Shown: one piece after another, positions 1 through 6,261 of the stretch | Position numbering within the stretch: position 1 is the stretch's first letter | How the letters are laid out: each line of letters begins with the position of its first letter | From: Deltaproteobacteria bacterium | GTDB lineage: Bacteria; Desulfobacterota; DSM-4660; Desulfatiglandales; HGW-15 | DNA length: 10,766 bases | NCBI GenBank assembly: GCA_019308525.1 | Contig: JAFDIC010000096.1 | Coordinates: forward strand, 1 to 10,766 | Direction of reading: 5' to 3' | Notes under the pieces: generated by a model | Seen by the model: the letters and a program-made list of their open reading frames with translations, nothing else | What the model was told of the DNA's origin: nothing | The model's database searches: none | Position numbers and translations under genes: made by a program

Positions 1-39
1 AACCGAACACCATGACCTAAGTTTTCCAATCACAACATA

Positions 40-192
40 ATGGGCTTGTAAAAAGTCAAAACTTGGATGGCAAAGCAAAAAGCTTCAAGTTCAAGGCGCG
101 CGAATCTCGTGGGATGAGGCGTACATAGAAGTACGCCGCAATCACAACGAGATGAAGCGCAACGCAGAAATTGGACTTTTTGCGAAGCCATC
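40..192. repeat. Palindromic repeat-like (MITE/REP-type) intergenic element
   Basis: The ends are imperfect inverted copies: ATGGGCTTGTAAAAAGTC at 40-57 and GACTTTTTGCGAAGCCATC at 174-192, whose complement begins GATGGCTTCGCAAAAAGTC. Nested inside is a long hairpin: GCGC (98-101) with GCGC (157-160), ATCTCGT (104-110) with ACGAGAT (147-153), and an inner perfect stem GGCGTAC (118-124) with GTACGCC (131-137) around a 6-base loop. Nested palindromes and inverted ends in about 150 bp, with no plausible protein, are typical of short non-autonomous repeats. I have an unverified impression that similar sequences recur between genes in Desulfobacterota. Copy number cannot be seen here. It ends 26 bases before the slipin start, so it may lie in that gene's leader. 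Confidence 0.6.
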
Positions 193-205
193 ACCATGTA
201 AGAGA

Positions 206-212
206 AAGGAGG
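206..212 (+). promoter_or_regulatory. Ribosome binding site of the slipin gene
   Basis: AAAGGAGG ends 6 to 7 bases before the ATG at 219. This strong Shine-Dalgarno sequence selects 219 as the start rather than the in-frame TTG at 171, which lies inside the repeat element. Confidence 0.8.
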
Positions 213-218
213 GTACCT

Positions 219-992
219 ATGTTTTATATTCTGGCAGCAGTTTTGATTATTTTCTTCTTGGCATCGGCCATAAAGATACTCAGGGAGTACGAGCGCGGTG
301 TCATCTTCAGGCTGGGACGCGTCATCAAGACCAAGGGCCCGGGCCTGATCATCCTTATCCCTATCATTGATAAGATGGTCAAGGTGAGTCTGCGTCTCGT
401 GACCATGGATGTCCCGTCCCAGGACGTTATCACAAAGGACAATGTCTCAATAAAGGTCAACGCTGTGGTGTATTTCAGGGTGATGGATCCCACAAACGCC
501 GTGGTCGAGGTGGAAAACTTTTTGTTTGCAACTTCCCAGCTCGCGCAGACCACGCTGCGAAGCGTTTGCGGCCAAGTGGAATTGGATGAACTCCTATCCG
601 AGAGAGATAAGATCAATACGCAGCTTCAGAGCATTTTGGACAAACACACTGACCCATGGGGGATAAAGGTTACGACAGTAGAGGTGAAACACATCGACCT
701 GCCCCAGGAGATGCAGAGGGCCATGGCCAAGCAGGCTGAAGCGGAACGAGAGAGGCGTGCCAAGGTGATCAATGCCGAGGGGGAATTTCAGGCGGCAAGA
801 CGCCTGCTGGAAGCCGCAGCAATTATCGAAAAACACCCCGAGGCCTTGCAACTAAGATACTTGCAGACTTTGAGGGAGATCTCAGCCGAGAATAATTCCA
901 CAACCCTTTTCCCTATCCCCATAGATCTTTTCAGCATTTTTATCAAGAAGGACAGAAGGGCTGCGGAGAAGGGCGGGGGGGATCAGGAATAG
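219..992 (+). CDS. Slipin: stomatin-like SPFH/band 7 membrane protein
   Basis: The 257-residue protein has one N-terminal hydrophobic segment (about residues 2-20). The band 7 opening follows ([13 protein letters not shown] at 23-35, then [15 protein letters not shown] at 39-53). The SPFH core runs to about residue 170 and includes [20 protein letters not shown]. An Ala/Glu/Arg-rich helical stretch ([20 protein letters not shown], 174-193) then resembles the stomatin oligomerisation coiled coil. Slipins form large ring-like assemblies on the inner membrane and often pair with an NfeD-type membrane protein. No NfeD gene is visible here, though one could lie left of the window. The small Rho_N-like gene starts 46 bases downstream, so the two are probably co-transcribed. 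The family call is secure; the cellular role is not known from sequence. Confidence 0.93.
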   Translation: MFYILAAVLIIFFLASAIKILREYERGVIFRLGRVIKTKGPGLIILIPIIDKMVKVSLRLVTMDVPSQDVITKDNVSIKVNAVVYFRVMDPTNAVVEVENFLFATSQLAQTTLRSVCGQVELDELLSERDKINTQLQSILDKHTDPWGIKVTTVEVKHIDLPQEMQRAMAKQAEAERERRAKVINAEGEFQAARRLLEAAAIIEKHPEALQLRYLQTLREISAENNSTTLFPIPIDLFSIFIKKDRRAAEKGGGDQE

Positions 993-1038
993 CCTGTTTC
1001 CAAGGCCCCAGATCATATTGAAGGAAAGGACTTGTATC

Positions 1039-1431
1039 ATGGAAGAGAAAGTAGATGGCAATGAAGAAAAGGAGAAGTCGGAAGAAGAAAGAGAAGGCGT
1101 GGAGTCCAAGGAAGAAAAACCCCTTGACAAGATGACCGCGAAGGAGTTGAGGGAGATAGCGCTTGAAATCCCCGGCGTAACTGGCGTGCATGCAATGAAG
1201 AAGGACCAGCTCCTCAAGATCATAAAGGAGGCAAGGGGTATTGAAGAACCCAAAAGGAAGGGGAAGCAGGCCAAGAAGGAAATCAACGTACGGCAGTTGA
1301 AAGAAAAGATTTCGCAACTCAAGGAAGAGAAAGAGGCCGCCCGCAAATCCAGGGACAAGAAAATGGTTGAGATCCTCCGGAGAAGGATCAACCGGCTCAA
1401 GAAACAGACCAGAAAGGCTGCCCAAGCATAA
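1039..1431 (+). CDS. Small Rho N-terminal-domain-like (SAP/HeH-type) protein, charged coiled coil
   Basis: The product has 130 residues from the ATG at 1039, which is preceded by AAGGAAAGGA (1021-1030); the TTG at 1018 is upstream of that site and unlikely. Residues 1-28 are almost entirely acidic or lysine-rich. Residues 29-66 (LDKMTAKELREIALEI, then HAMKKDQLLKIIKEA) match the helix-extended-loop-helix pattern of the Rho termination factor N-terminal domain, which binds nucleic acid or acts as a small helical module. Residues 84-130 form a very basic helix (RQLKEKISQLKEEKEAARK, then RRRINRLKKQTRK), probably a coiled coil or nucleic-acid contact. There is no ATPase domain, so this is not Rho. 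Its position after the slipin gene and before a strong terminator makes it the last gene of that unit. Its role is unknown; RNA or DNA binding is inference. Confidence 0.8.
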   Translation: MEEKVDGNEEKEKSEEEREGVESKEEKPLDKMTAKELREIALEIPGVTGVHAMKKDQLLKIIKEARGIEEPKRKGKQAKKEINVRQLKEKISQLKEEKEAARKSRDKKMVEILRRRINRLKKQTRKAAQA

Positions 1432-1445
1432 AGGGGTTGTGGATA

Positions 1446-1485
1446 GGGCAGGCTGAGGCTTTCGCTTCAGACCTGCCTTTTGTTT
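1446..1485 (+). terminator. Rho-independent terminator after the Rho_N-like gene
   Basis: GGCAGG (1447-1452) pairs with CCTGCC (1472-1477). The stem continues, after one bulged A (1471), as CTGAGGC (1453-1459) with GCTTCAG (1464-1470) around the loop TTTC. It is followed by TTTTGTTT (1478-1485). The hairpin starts 14 bases after the stop codon and separates the slipin/Rho_N unit from ispD. Confidence 0.85.
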
Positions 1486-1596
1486 GACGGGAAGCACAGG
1501 GGCCATGAGCAGGATTGGAATGGTCAGGGGGAGGTGCGGACTGGTAGACAATTCGCAGGTTTGAGGGTAGAGGGTTTGACGGAAAAGAGCAACGAT

Positions 1597-2322
1597 ATGG
1601 AGGCCCGCGGTGCGGTGGCCATTATCCCGGCCGCGGGGAAAGGCGTCCGCATGGGTGATGGGCCCTATAAACAGTTCCTGGAACTTGATGGCAAGCCCAT
1701 ACTTGGCCTGACCCTGGAAAAGATCCAGGCTTGTCCTTCCATTCAAGCCATAATTGTAGTCGCACCTCCTGATCAGGTTGATTACTGCCGAAGAAAGGTG
1801 ATCGAACCCTGGGGCATAGAAAAGGTGGAAAAGGTGGTCACAGGCGGGCAGAGGCGTCAAGACTCTGTCCGAGCGGGGTTAGAGGCATCTGGAGGGAGAT
1901 ATGATATTGTGGTGATACACGACGGAGTCAGGCCCCTGGTGGCTACCGAACTGATAGAAACGATGGTCTCCTCGGCGAAAAGACATCGGGCCCTGATCGC
2001 TGCGATTCCAGCAAAGGACACCATAAAGGAAGTCGGCGAACGGGGCCTTGTCGCAAGGACACATCACAGGGAGTGCTTATGGATGGCACAGACCCCCCAG
2101 GTTTTTCGCTTTGAAGACATTATGGAGGCCCATTACGAGGCCCAAAGGAAGGGATGGGGGGATGTCACGGACGATGCCCAGTTGGTGGAAAAGATGGGCA
2201 TAGCAGTGAAGGTCATAAAGGGATCCGAGATGAACATCAAAGTGACGACACACGAGGATTTCATTGTGGCCAGATGCCTGCTGGAGCTGACAAAGGGGCA
2301 AGATCATCAAGGAAACAGATAG
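1597..2322 (+). CDS. ispD: 2-C-methyl-D-erythritol 4-phosphate cytidylyltransferase
   Basis: IspD transfers CMP from CTP to methylerythritol 4-phosphate, the third step of the MEP isoprenoid pathway, in the cytoplasm. The product has 241 residues, close to the usual 225-240. Visible motifs are the nucleotide-binding PAAGKGVRMG (11-20) with K25 (YKQF), IHDGVRP (107-113), QTPQVF (165-170), TDDAQLVE (191-198) and the C-terminal NIKVTTHEDF (213-222) with the conserved Lys. The ATG at 1597 is chosen because GGAAAAGAG lies 7 bases upstream and the motifs begin right after it. An in-frame TTG at 1480 falls in the terminator T-run and adds a non-homologous leader. The usual partner ispF is absent; hemC follows 13 bases later, so the two are probably co-transcribed. 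No clear promoter was found between 1486 and 1596. Confidence 0.95.
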   Translation: MEARGAVAIIPAAGKGVRMGDGPYKQFLELDGKPILGLTLEKIQACPSIQAIIVVAPPDQVDYCRRKVIEPWGIEKVEKVVTGGQRRQDSVRAGLEASGGRYDIVVIHDGVRPLVATELIETMVSSAKRHRALIAAIPAKDTIKEVGERGLVARTHHRECLWMAQTPQVFRFEDIMEAHYEAQRKGWGDVTDDAQLVEKMGIAVKVIKGSEMNIKVTTHEDFIVARCLLELTKGQDHQGNR

Positions 2323-2335
2323 CCAAGGCCTGGAA

Positions 2336-3271
2336 ATGACCATGGAATTGAAGATCGGTACCAGGGCCAGTAAACTGGCCCTATGCCAGAGCAACTGGGT
2401 CAAAGAGCAGATTGAGGCCGCTTTTGAAGGTGTGGCTGTCTCCCTGGTAAGAATCAAGACCAGGGGAGATAGGATCCTGGATTCTCCTTTGAGCAAGATA
2501 GGCGGAAAGGGTCTGTTTGTTAAGGAAATCGAGGAGGCATTACTGAGGGGGGAGATAGATGTGGCAGTCCACAGCCTGAAAGATGTGCCTGCACAAGTGC
2601 CCGAGGGTCTCGAACTGGCCTTTTTCCCACGCCGGGAAGATCCCCGGGACGCCCTGATTTCCATTTCCAGGGAGTTCGGGTCAATCGGTGATCTGCCGCA
2701 GGGATCAAGGGTAGGCACGGGAAGCCTGAGGCGCACGTCACAACTACTGGACCGCCGCCCGGACCTCGAGATCGTCTCTCTCAGGGGCAACGTGGATACC
2801 CGCCTAAAGAAACTGGAAAAGGAAGGGCTTCAGGCAATAATTCTTGCAGTGGCCGGGCTTAATCGGCTCGGCCTTTCCCACTTGATTACATGTGTCCTTG
2901 AAATCGACGAGATTCTGCCTGCCCCAGGACAGGGAGCACTGGCCCTGGAAACAAGGGAAGGGGATAGGACGGTAAAAGAAAAACTTCGCTTTCTTCACCA
3001 TGAACCCACCGAGATAGAAACCAGGGCGGAGAGAGCATTCCTGATGAGACTTGAAGGGGGTTGCCAGGTCCCCATAGCTGCCCATGCCGCTTTGGCGGGG
3101 GACGAAATAAGCTTGCGAGGAATGGTGGCCGAATTGGATGGGAGCAGGGTAATAGGGAGTCAGATCAGGGGGAAAAAGGATTCACCGGAATCTCTGGGTC
3201 TCTCCTTGGCCGAGAGCATCCTGGCAATGGGGGCAGATGAGATCTTGGCTCGAGTCTACGGAAGGGGTTGA
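2336..3271 (+). CDS. hemC: Hydroxymethylbilane synthase (porphobilinogen deaminase)
   Basis: HemC joins four porphobilinogens head to tail to give hydroxymethylbilane, the linear precursor of all tetrapyrroles. The 311-residue length is normal. The sequence opens with KIGTRASKLAL (6-16). It carries KTRGDRILDSPLSKIGGKGLF in parts (41-61), the catalytic Asp region VHSLKDVP (78-85, D83), GTGSLRR (127-133) and LRGNVDTR (149-156). APGQGAL (196-202) and EGGCQVPIAAH (240-250) follow, with Cys243 as the expected attachment point of the dipyrromethane cofactor. All key residues are intact. The first ATG (2336) has only a weak AAGG upstream; the ATG at 2342 is an equally possible start. It lies between ispD (13-base gap) and cobA/hemD (66-base gap), and its product feeds directly to HemD. 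Confidence 0.97.
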   Translation: MTMELKIGTRASKLALCQSNWVKEQIEAAFEGVAVSLVRIKTRGDRILDSPLSKIGGKGLFVKEIEEALLRGEIDVAVHSLKDVPAQVPEGLELAFFPRREDPRDALISISREFGSIGDLPQGSRVGTGSLRRTSQLLDRRPDLEIVSLRGNVDTRLKKLEKEGLQAIILAVAGLNRLGLSHLITCVLEIDEILPAPGQGALALETREGDRTVKEKLRFLHHEPTEIETRAERAFLMRLEGGCQVPIAAHAALAGDEISLRGMVAELDGSRVIGSQIRGKKDSPESLGLSLAESILAMGADEILARVYGRG

Positions 3272-3306
3272 TTTCATCTATCTTCGTTCGGGTCTTCTGG
3301 GATCAG

Positions 3307-3318
3307 GAGATTAATCTC
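3307..3318. promoter_or_regulatory. Perfect 12-bp palindrome before the cobA/hemD ribosome binding site
   Basis: GAGATTAATCTC is a perfect palindrome ending 4 bases before the GGAGG site (3323-3327) of cobA/hemD. It could be an operator half of a regulator or chance; no protein can be assigned. Confidence 0.3.
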
Positions 3319-3337
3319 ATGTGGAGGTTAGGGGTAG

Positions 3338-4882
3338 TTGTCTGAAAAGCAGCGAAAGGGCAAGGTCTATCTGGTTGGGGCTGGTCCTGGCGATCCGGGA
3401 CTGTTGACTCTGAAGGCAAGGGATTGCTTGGGCAGGGCGGATGTCGTCGTTTATGACCACCTCGCCAACAGGGTATTCTTGGATTACGCAAATGAACGGG
3501 CGGAATTGATTTATGCGGGAAAGAAGGGCGGGCATCACAGCCTGAGCCAGAAAGAGATAAACAAGCTCATCCTGGAAAAGGCCAGGGCAGGGGCGACCGT
3601 GGTGAGGCTGAAGGGAGGCGACCCCTTTGTTTTTGGCAGGGGTGGAGAAGAAGCCGAGGAACTGGCCAGGGAGGGGATTGCCTTCGAGGTAGTACCTGGT
3701 GTCACTTCAGCCGTGGCGGTTCCTGCCTATGCCGGTATCCCCTTGACTCATCGTGACTATGCCTCAACCGTGGCATTCATAACAGGGCATGAAGACCCAA
3801 CCAAGGAGGAGTCCGCCATTGCCTGGGACAAGCTGGCCACCGGCGCCGGTACACTGGTATTCCTCATGGGTGTGGGAAACCTGGCCGGTATCGCAAACAA
3901 CTTGATCAGTCATGGCCGTGCCCCGGAGACCCCGGTGGCCGTCATCCAGAGGGGTACCGTGCCGGGCCAGAGGACAATTACGGGGGATTTGAGTAATATC
4001 AGCGAAAAGGTCAAGGCGGCTGGATTGAGGCCGCCTGCCATAATTGTCGTTGGTGATGTTGTAGGATTGAGGGAGGAACTCAACTGGTTTGAAAAGCGCC
4101 CCCTCTTTGGGAAAAGGATCATAGTGACAAGGGCCAGGGCACAGGCCAGTGATCTGGTGGCCCTCTTGAATGATCTCGGAGCCCGGTGCATAGAGTTTCC
4201 TACAATCGAGATTGTGCCTCCGGCCAGTTGGACCCAGTTGGATCGTGGTATCTCGGAGCTGGATAAGTACGACTGGGTGATCTTTACCAGTGTCAACGGG
4301 GTGAGATCATTTTTCCAGCGGCTCCTGGAACACAAAAAGGATGTGCGTGACCTAAGAGGGATTAAGATAGGTGCCATTGGGCCAAGGACCGCTGGGGCAA
4401 TCAGAGAAAAGGGAATACTTCCTGACCTGGTCCCGGAAGAATTCAGGGCGGAGGCAGTTGTAGATGCCCTGAAGGGTGAAGCAGTTGAAGGCAAAGAAGT
4501 ATTGATACCCAGGGCTGCGGAGGCCAGGGATGTCCTGCCCATTGAACTCAAGAAGATGGGGGCGAGGGTGGAAGTTGTGGAAGCCTACAGAACATCCAGA
4601 CCCACTCATCCAACTGAAGAGATACTCGATCTCCTGGACGGAGGTCAGATAGACGTAGTGACATTTACCAGTTCATCCACCGTGACCAATTTCCTTTCCA
4701 TGTTCGACTCGATGGAACGAGAGGTCCGGAAGTGGATGAGGAATGTGGTAATTGCCTGCATCGGACCTATTACTGCCGAAACCGCAAAGGCAAACGGATT
4801 GACCGTCAGCATCGTGTCCCAGGAGTATACCATAAAAGGCCTGGTGGAAAGTATTATCCGATATTACGAGGACAGGTCTTGA
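3338..4882 (+). CDS. cobA/hemD: Fused uroporphyrinogen-III C-methyltransferase / uroporphyrinogen-III synthase
   Basis: This is a two-enzyme fusion of 514 residues. Residues 9-250 are the SAM-dependent methyltransferase making precorrin-2: VYLVGAGPGDPGLLTLKA (10-27), VVYDHLA (37-43), LKGGDPFVFGRGGEE (91-105), VVPGVTSAVAVPAYAGIPLTHR (118-139) and FITGHEDP (147-154). Residues 256-514 are HemD, which cyclises hydroxymethylbilane: LFGKRIIVTRA (256-266), IFTSVNGV (315-322), IGAIGPRTA (344-352), LIPRAAEARD (389-398), TFTSSSTV (442-449) and CIGPITAETAKANG (474-487). The start is TTG at 3338, because an in-frame TAG (3335-3337) directly precedes it and GGAGG lies 10 bases upstream. The fusion is common in Desulfobacterota and Firmicutes. 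With HemC it covers porphobilinogen to precorrin-2, the branch to siroheme and cobalamin. In many sulfate reducers heme also derives from siroheme. Confidence 0.96.
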   Translation: MSEKQRKGKVYLVGAGPGDPGLLTLKARDCLGRADVVVYDHLANRVFLDYANERAELIYAGKKGGHHSLSQKEINKLILEKARAGATVVRLKGGDPFVFGRGGEEAEELAREGIAFEVVPGVTSAVAVPAYAGIPLTHRDYASTVAFITGHEDPTKEESAIAWDKLATGAGTLVFLMGVGNLAGIANNLISHGRAPETPVAVIQRGTVPGQRTITGDLSNISEKVKAAGLRPPAIIVVGDVVGLREELNWFEKRPLFGKRIIVTRARAQASDLVALLNDLGARCIEFPTIEIVPPASWTQLDRGISELDKYDWVIFTSVNGVRSFFQRLLEHKKDVRDLRGIKIGAIGPRTAGAIREKGILPDLVPEEFRAEAVVDALKGEAVEGKEVLIPRAAEARDVLPIELKKMGARVEVVEAYRTSRPTHPTEEILDLLDGGQIDVVTFTSSSTVTNFLSMFDSMEREVRKWMRNVVIACIGPITAETAKANGLTVSIVSQEYTIKGLVESIIRYYEDRS

Positions 4883-4926
4883 GCCCTCCCGCCCCAGATC
4901 GCCCTGGAAGCAAGGGCCGCATGGGC

Positions 4927-5214
4927 TTACATTCTTCCGTTGAGCTTGTTACGCAAGACCTGAGAACATTTGAAGGTCACCACTCTGCGTGAACTCAGCA
5001 TGAGGTCTTCTCCTGTGGCCGGATTTCTCCCTTTCCTCTCCCTCTTGTCTTTCACAGAGAACTTTCCGAACCCACTTATCAGCACGTCCTCCCCGTTTTC
5101 GAGGGTCTTTTTTATGGTTTCCAAAAGGGATTCCAACACTCTGGCGGATTGGACCTTGGAAAACCCGAGTCCTAGGTGGATAGAGTTCGTGATATGGTCT
5201 TTGGTTAGTGCCAT
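4927..5214 (-). CDS. ihfA: Integration host factor alpha-type DNA-bending protein (HU/IHF family)
   Basis: The 95-residue length is typical of the family. The N-terminal helical part (LTKDHITNSIHLGLGFSK, 3-20) and the VLESLLETIKKTLENGEDVLISGFGKF stretch (26-52) form the dimer body. The beta-arm signature KFSVKDKRERKGRNPATGED (51-70) includes the Pro65 that intercalates into DNA, and the C-terminal VVTFKCSQVLRNKLN closes the fold. RKGRNPATGE with R/K-rich surroundings fits IhfA better than HU, but a general HU-like role is possible. The start has GGGAG about 9 bases upstream. The gene converges on cobA/hemD with 44 bases between the stops. IHF bends DNA at sigma-54 promoters, recombination sites and origins. 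Confidence 0.92.
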   Translation of the reverse strand: MALTKDHITNSIHLGLGFSKVQSARVLESLLETIKKTLENGEDVLISGFGKFSVKDKRERKGRNPATGEDLMLSSRRVVTFKCSQVLRNKLNGRM

Positions 5215-5276
5215 AAATCCCTGCTCCCTGATTCAAGGATTGTTTTCCAGGCCCCTGATCGGGCCTGTTCCTGGGA

Positions 5277-5305
5277 AACTTACTTTGAGCTTTTTATTTT
5301 GTCAA
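5277..5305 (-). promoter_or_regulatory. Candidate sigma-70 promoter for ihfA
   Basis: Read on the minus strand, TTGACA (5305-5300) is a perfect -35 box. After 17 bases comes TAAGTT (5282-5277), a poor -10. Transcription would start near 5270, giving a leader of about 55 bases before the ihfA ATG. The weak -10 keeps confidence low. Confidence 0.4.
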
Positions 5306-5613
5306 GGATTTATGATGGTTACATCCTTTTTTCCCAAAAAGGGAAGCCGTGGAAAAGCTCCCTTATCCTCAGGCAAAATGATAAGTATGAATGACCACAA
5401 CAAGAACTGCGCGCCGTGGTGCAAGCGGTTTCTCCCGCCCCCCCTCCACCCACGGAGAGTGAAAGCCCCGTTCGCTTCAACCAACCCCGTAGCGCTATTG
5501 AGTGGGACCAGTCCTGGCAGCGATACTTCGATCAACCATAGGCGTAAGTGTCAGTAATCCAGGCAAAGGATAGGTGGATTGGAAAAATCCTCTCAAAGCA
5601 GTTTGACCTTGGG

Positions 5614-5641
5614 TTGAAATTCTACTCATTAACATTATATT
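5614..5641 (+). promoter_or_regulatory. Candidate sigma-70 promoter for the HTH gene
   Basis: TTGAAA (5614-5619), a 16-base spacer, then TATATT (5636-5641) in an AT-rich stretch. Transcription would start near 5648, about 53 bases before the ATG at 5701. CCTTGGGT (5607-5614) and ACCCAAGG (5675-5682) form an 8-bp inverted repeat around it. Confidence 0.5.
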
Positions 5642-5700
5642 TTAAATGTAAAAGAATAATAATTAATAGCAAAGACCCAAGGAAAAAGGAGAGGTAGAAA

Positions 5701-5889
5701 ATGTCTCAGATAATGACAACAAAAGATGTAGCAAAATACCTGAAATTGCATGAAATTACGGTATGCAAATATGCGGCGGAGGGAAAAATTCCCTCGGTGA
5801 GGATTGGTCGGGTATGGCGATTCGACAAAGAGGCCATTGACAGGTGGCTCAGCGGTGGTCACAAGAAGAAAGAGGAAGTGAATCACTAG
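5701..5889 (+). CDS. Small excisionase/MerR-like helix-turn-helix DNA-binding protein
   Basis: The product has 62 residues with a very clear AAGGAGAGG ribosome site (5686-5694) before the ATG. MTTKDVAKYLKLHEITVCKYAAEGKIPSVRIGRVWRFDKEAIDRWL (5-50) is a complete winged-helix excisionase-family domain (HTH_17 type). The first helices are TKDVAKYLKLHEITVCKYAAEG, the wing is IPSVRIGRVWRF, and the last helix is KEAIDRWL. The tail (GGHKKKEEVNH) is basic. In phages and conjugative elements such proteins are Xis factors, but many free-living copies are stand-alone regulators. No integrase, attachment site or phage gene is visible nearby. It has its own promoter and probably forms a single-gene unit. 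Its target is unknown. Confidence 0.88.
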   Translation: MSQIMTTKDVAKYLKLHEITVCKYAAEGKIPSVRIGRVWRFDKEAIDRWLSGGHKKKEEVNH

Positions 5890-6172
5890 GGGCGGGCCGT
5901 GAAACCCGACCTCACTCCAATACTGTCTAACCGAACAGATAAGAGGAGAAGTTTGCTCTCATTCCGCCTTTCAAAGATGGTCAAGCCTGAGTATACGTCT
6001 GCACAGTAACTGCCAGCGAGAACGGGTTTAATCCTATTTGAACCTCCAGAGCAGGGAGAAGTGTGCTTTCCTGCTGGGGGAGAAAGGGTAGATGTTTCTG
6101 AGATACGTCCAGGGAACTCCTGACAAAAGCACGGGCAGGTAGGCTCAAACTTGTACGAGGTTGAGATTGTGC
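5890..6172. other. Non-coding spacer with paired similar hairpins
   Basis: No gene is supported here. Two hairpins share almost the same loop. AGAG (5942-5945) pairs with CTCT (5956-5959) around GAGAAGTTTG. AGCAGG (6050-6055) pairs with CCTGCT (6070-6075) around GAGAAGTGTGCTTT. The 16-mers at 5945-5960 and 6055-6070 agree at 14 positions. No T-run terminator was found and no known RNA family was recognised. A leader or small RNA is possible but unproven. Confidence 0.35.
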
Positions 6173-6200
6173 TTGACGGGAACAAAAATTTATGTATAAT
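6173..6200 (+). promoter_or_regulatory. Sigma-70 promoter for the TPR gene
   Basis: TTGACG (6173-6178) and a perfect TATAAT (6195-6200) are separated by 16 bases. Transcription would begin near 6207, about 55 bases before the ATG at 6262. That rules out any start upstream of the promoter, such as one at 6151. Confidence 0.72.
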
Positions 6201-6261
6201 TTTACTTAATTTAGCACTATATTTTTTAACTTTGATAAGTCTCAAGACCACGGGCGAGGTG

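Larger units (their letters stand above)
5215..5700. other. Gene-poor spacer between ihfA and the HTH gene, with hairpins
   Basis: I see no convincing gene. A 77-codon open frame on the minus strand (5535-5302) lacks a ribosome site and recognisable motifs. On the minus strand GGGAGC (5362-5357) can pair with GCTTCCC (5347-5341), followed by TTTTT (5340-5336). The TTCCC arm can instead pair with GGGAA (5335-5331). This gives two mutually exclusive stems upstream of ihfA. The half near the HTH gene (about 5620-5670) is much more AT-rich than its surroundings and holds a promoter. Confidence 0.5.

Noticed and set aside
1480..1596. N-terminal extension of IspD from an in-frame TTG
   Set aside because: The codon lies in the terminator T-run, lacks a ribosome site and adds residues outside the family's length.
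943..1860. Long minus-strand open frame (305 codons)
   Set aside because: It overlaps the 3' end of the slipin gene, the Rho_N-like gene, the terminator and the start of ispD. Its translation is low-complexity Leu/Pro/Phe with no motif, as expected for the antisense of purine-rich genes.
3910..4551. Minus-strand open frame (213 codons) inside cobA/hemD
   Set aside because: It is antisense to a well-conserved enzyme and rich in Ser/Leu/Pro without any family motif.
4883..4926. Bidirectional terminator between cobA/hemD and ihfA
   Set aside because: GCCCT (4901-4905) and AGGGC (4913-4917) can form a short stem, but there is no T-run on either side.
5302..5535. 77-codon minus-strand open frame upstream of ihfA
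   Set aside because: It has no ribosome site, no recognisable domain, and runs through hairpins and the candidate ihfA -35 box.
6151..6261. N-terminal hydrophobic extension of the TPR protein
   Set aside because: The extension spans the promoter at 6173-6200, so the transcript would begin after it. The hydrophobic look comes from translating AT-rich promoter DNA.
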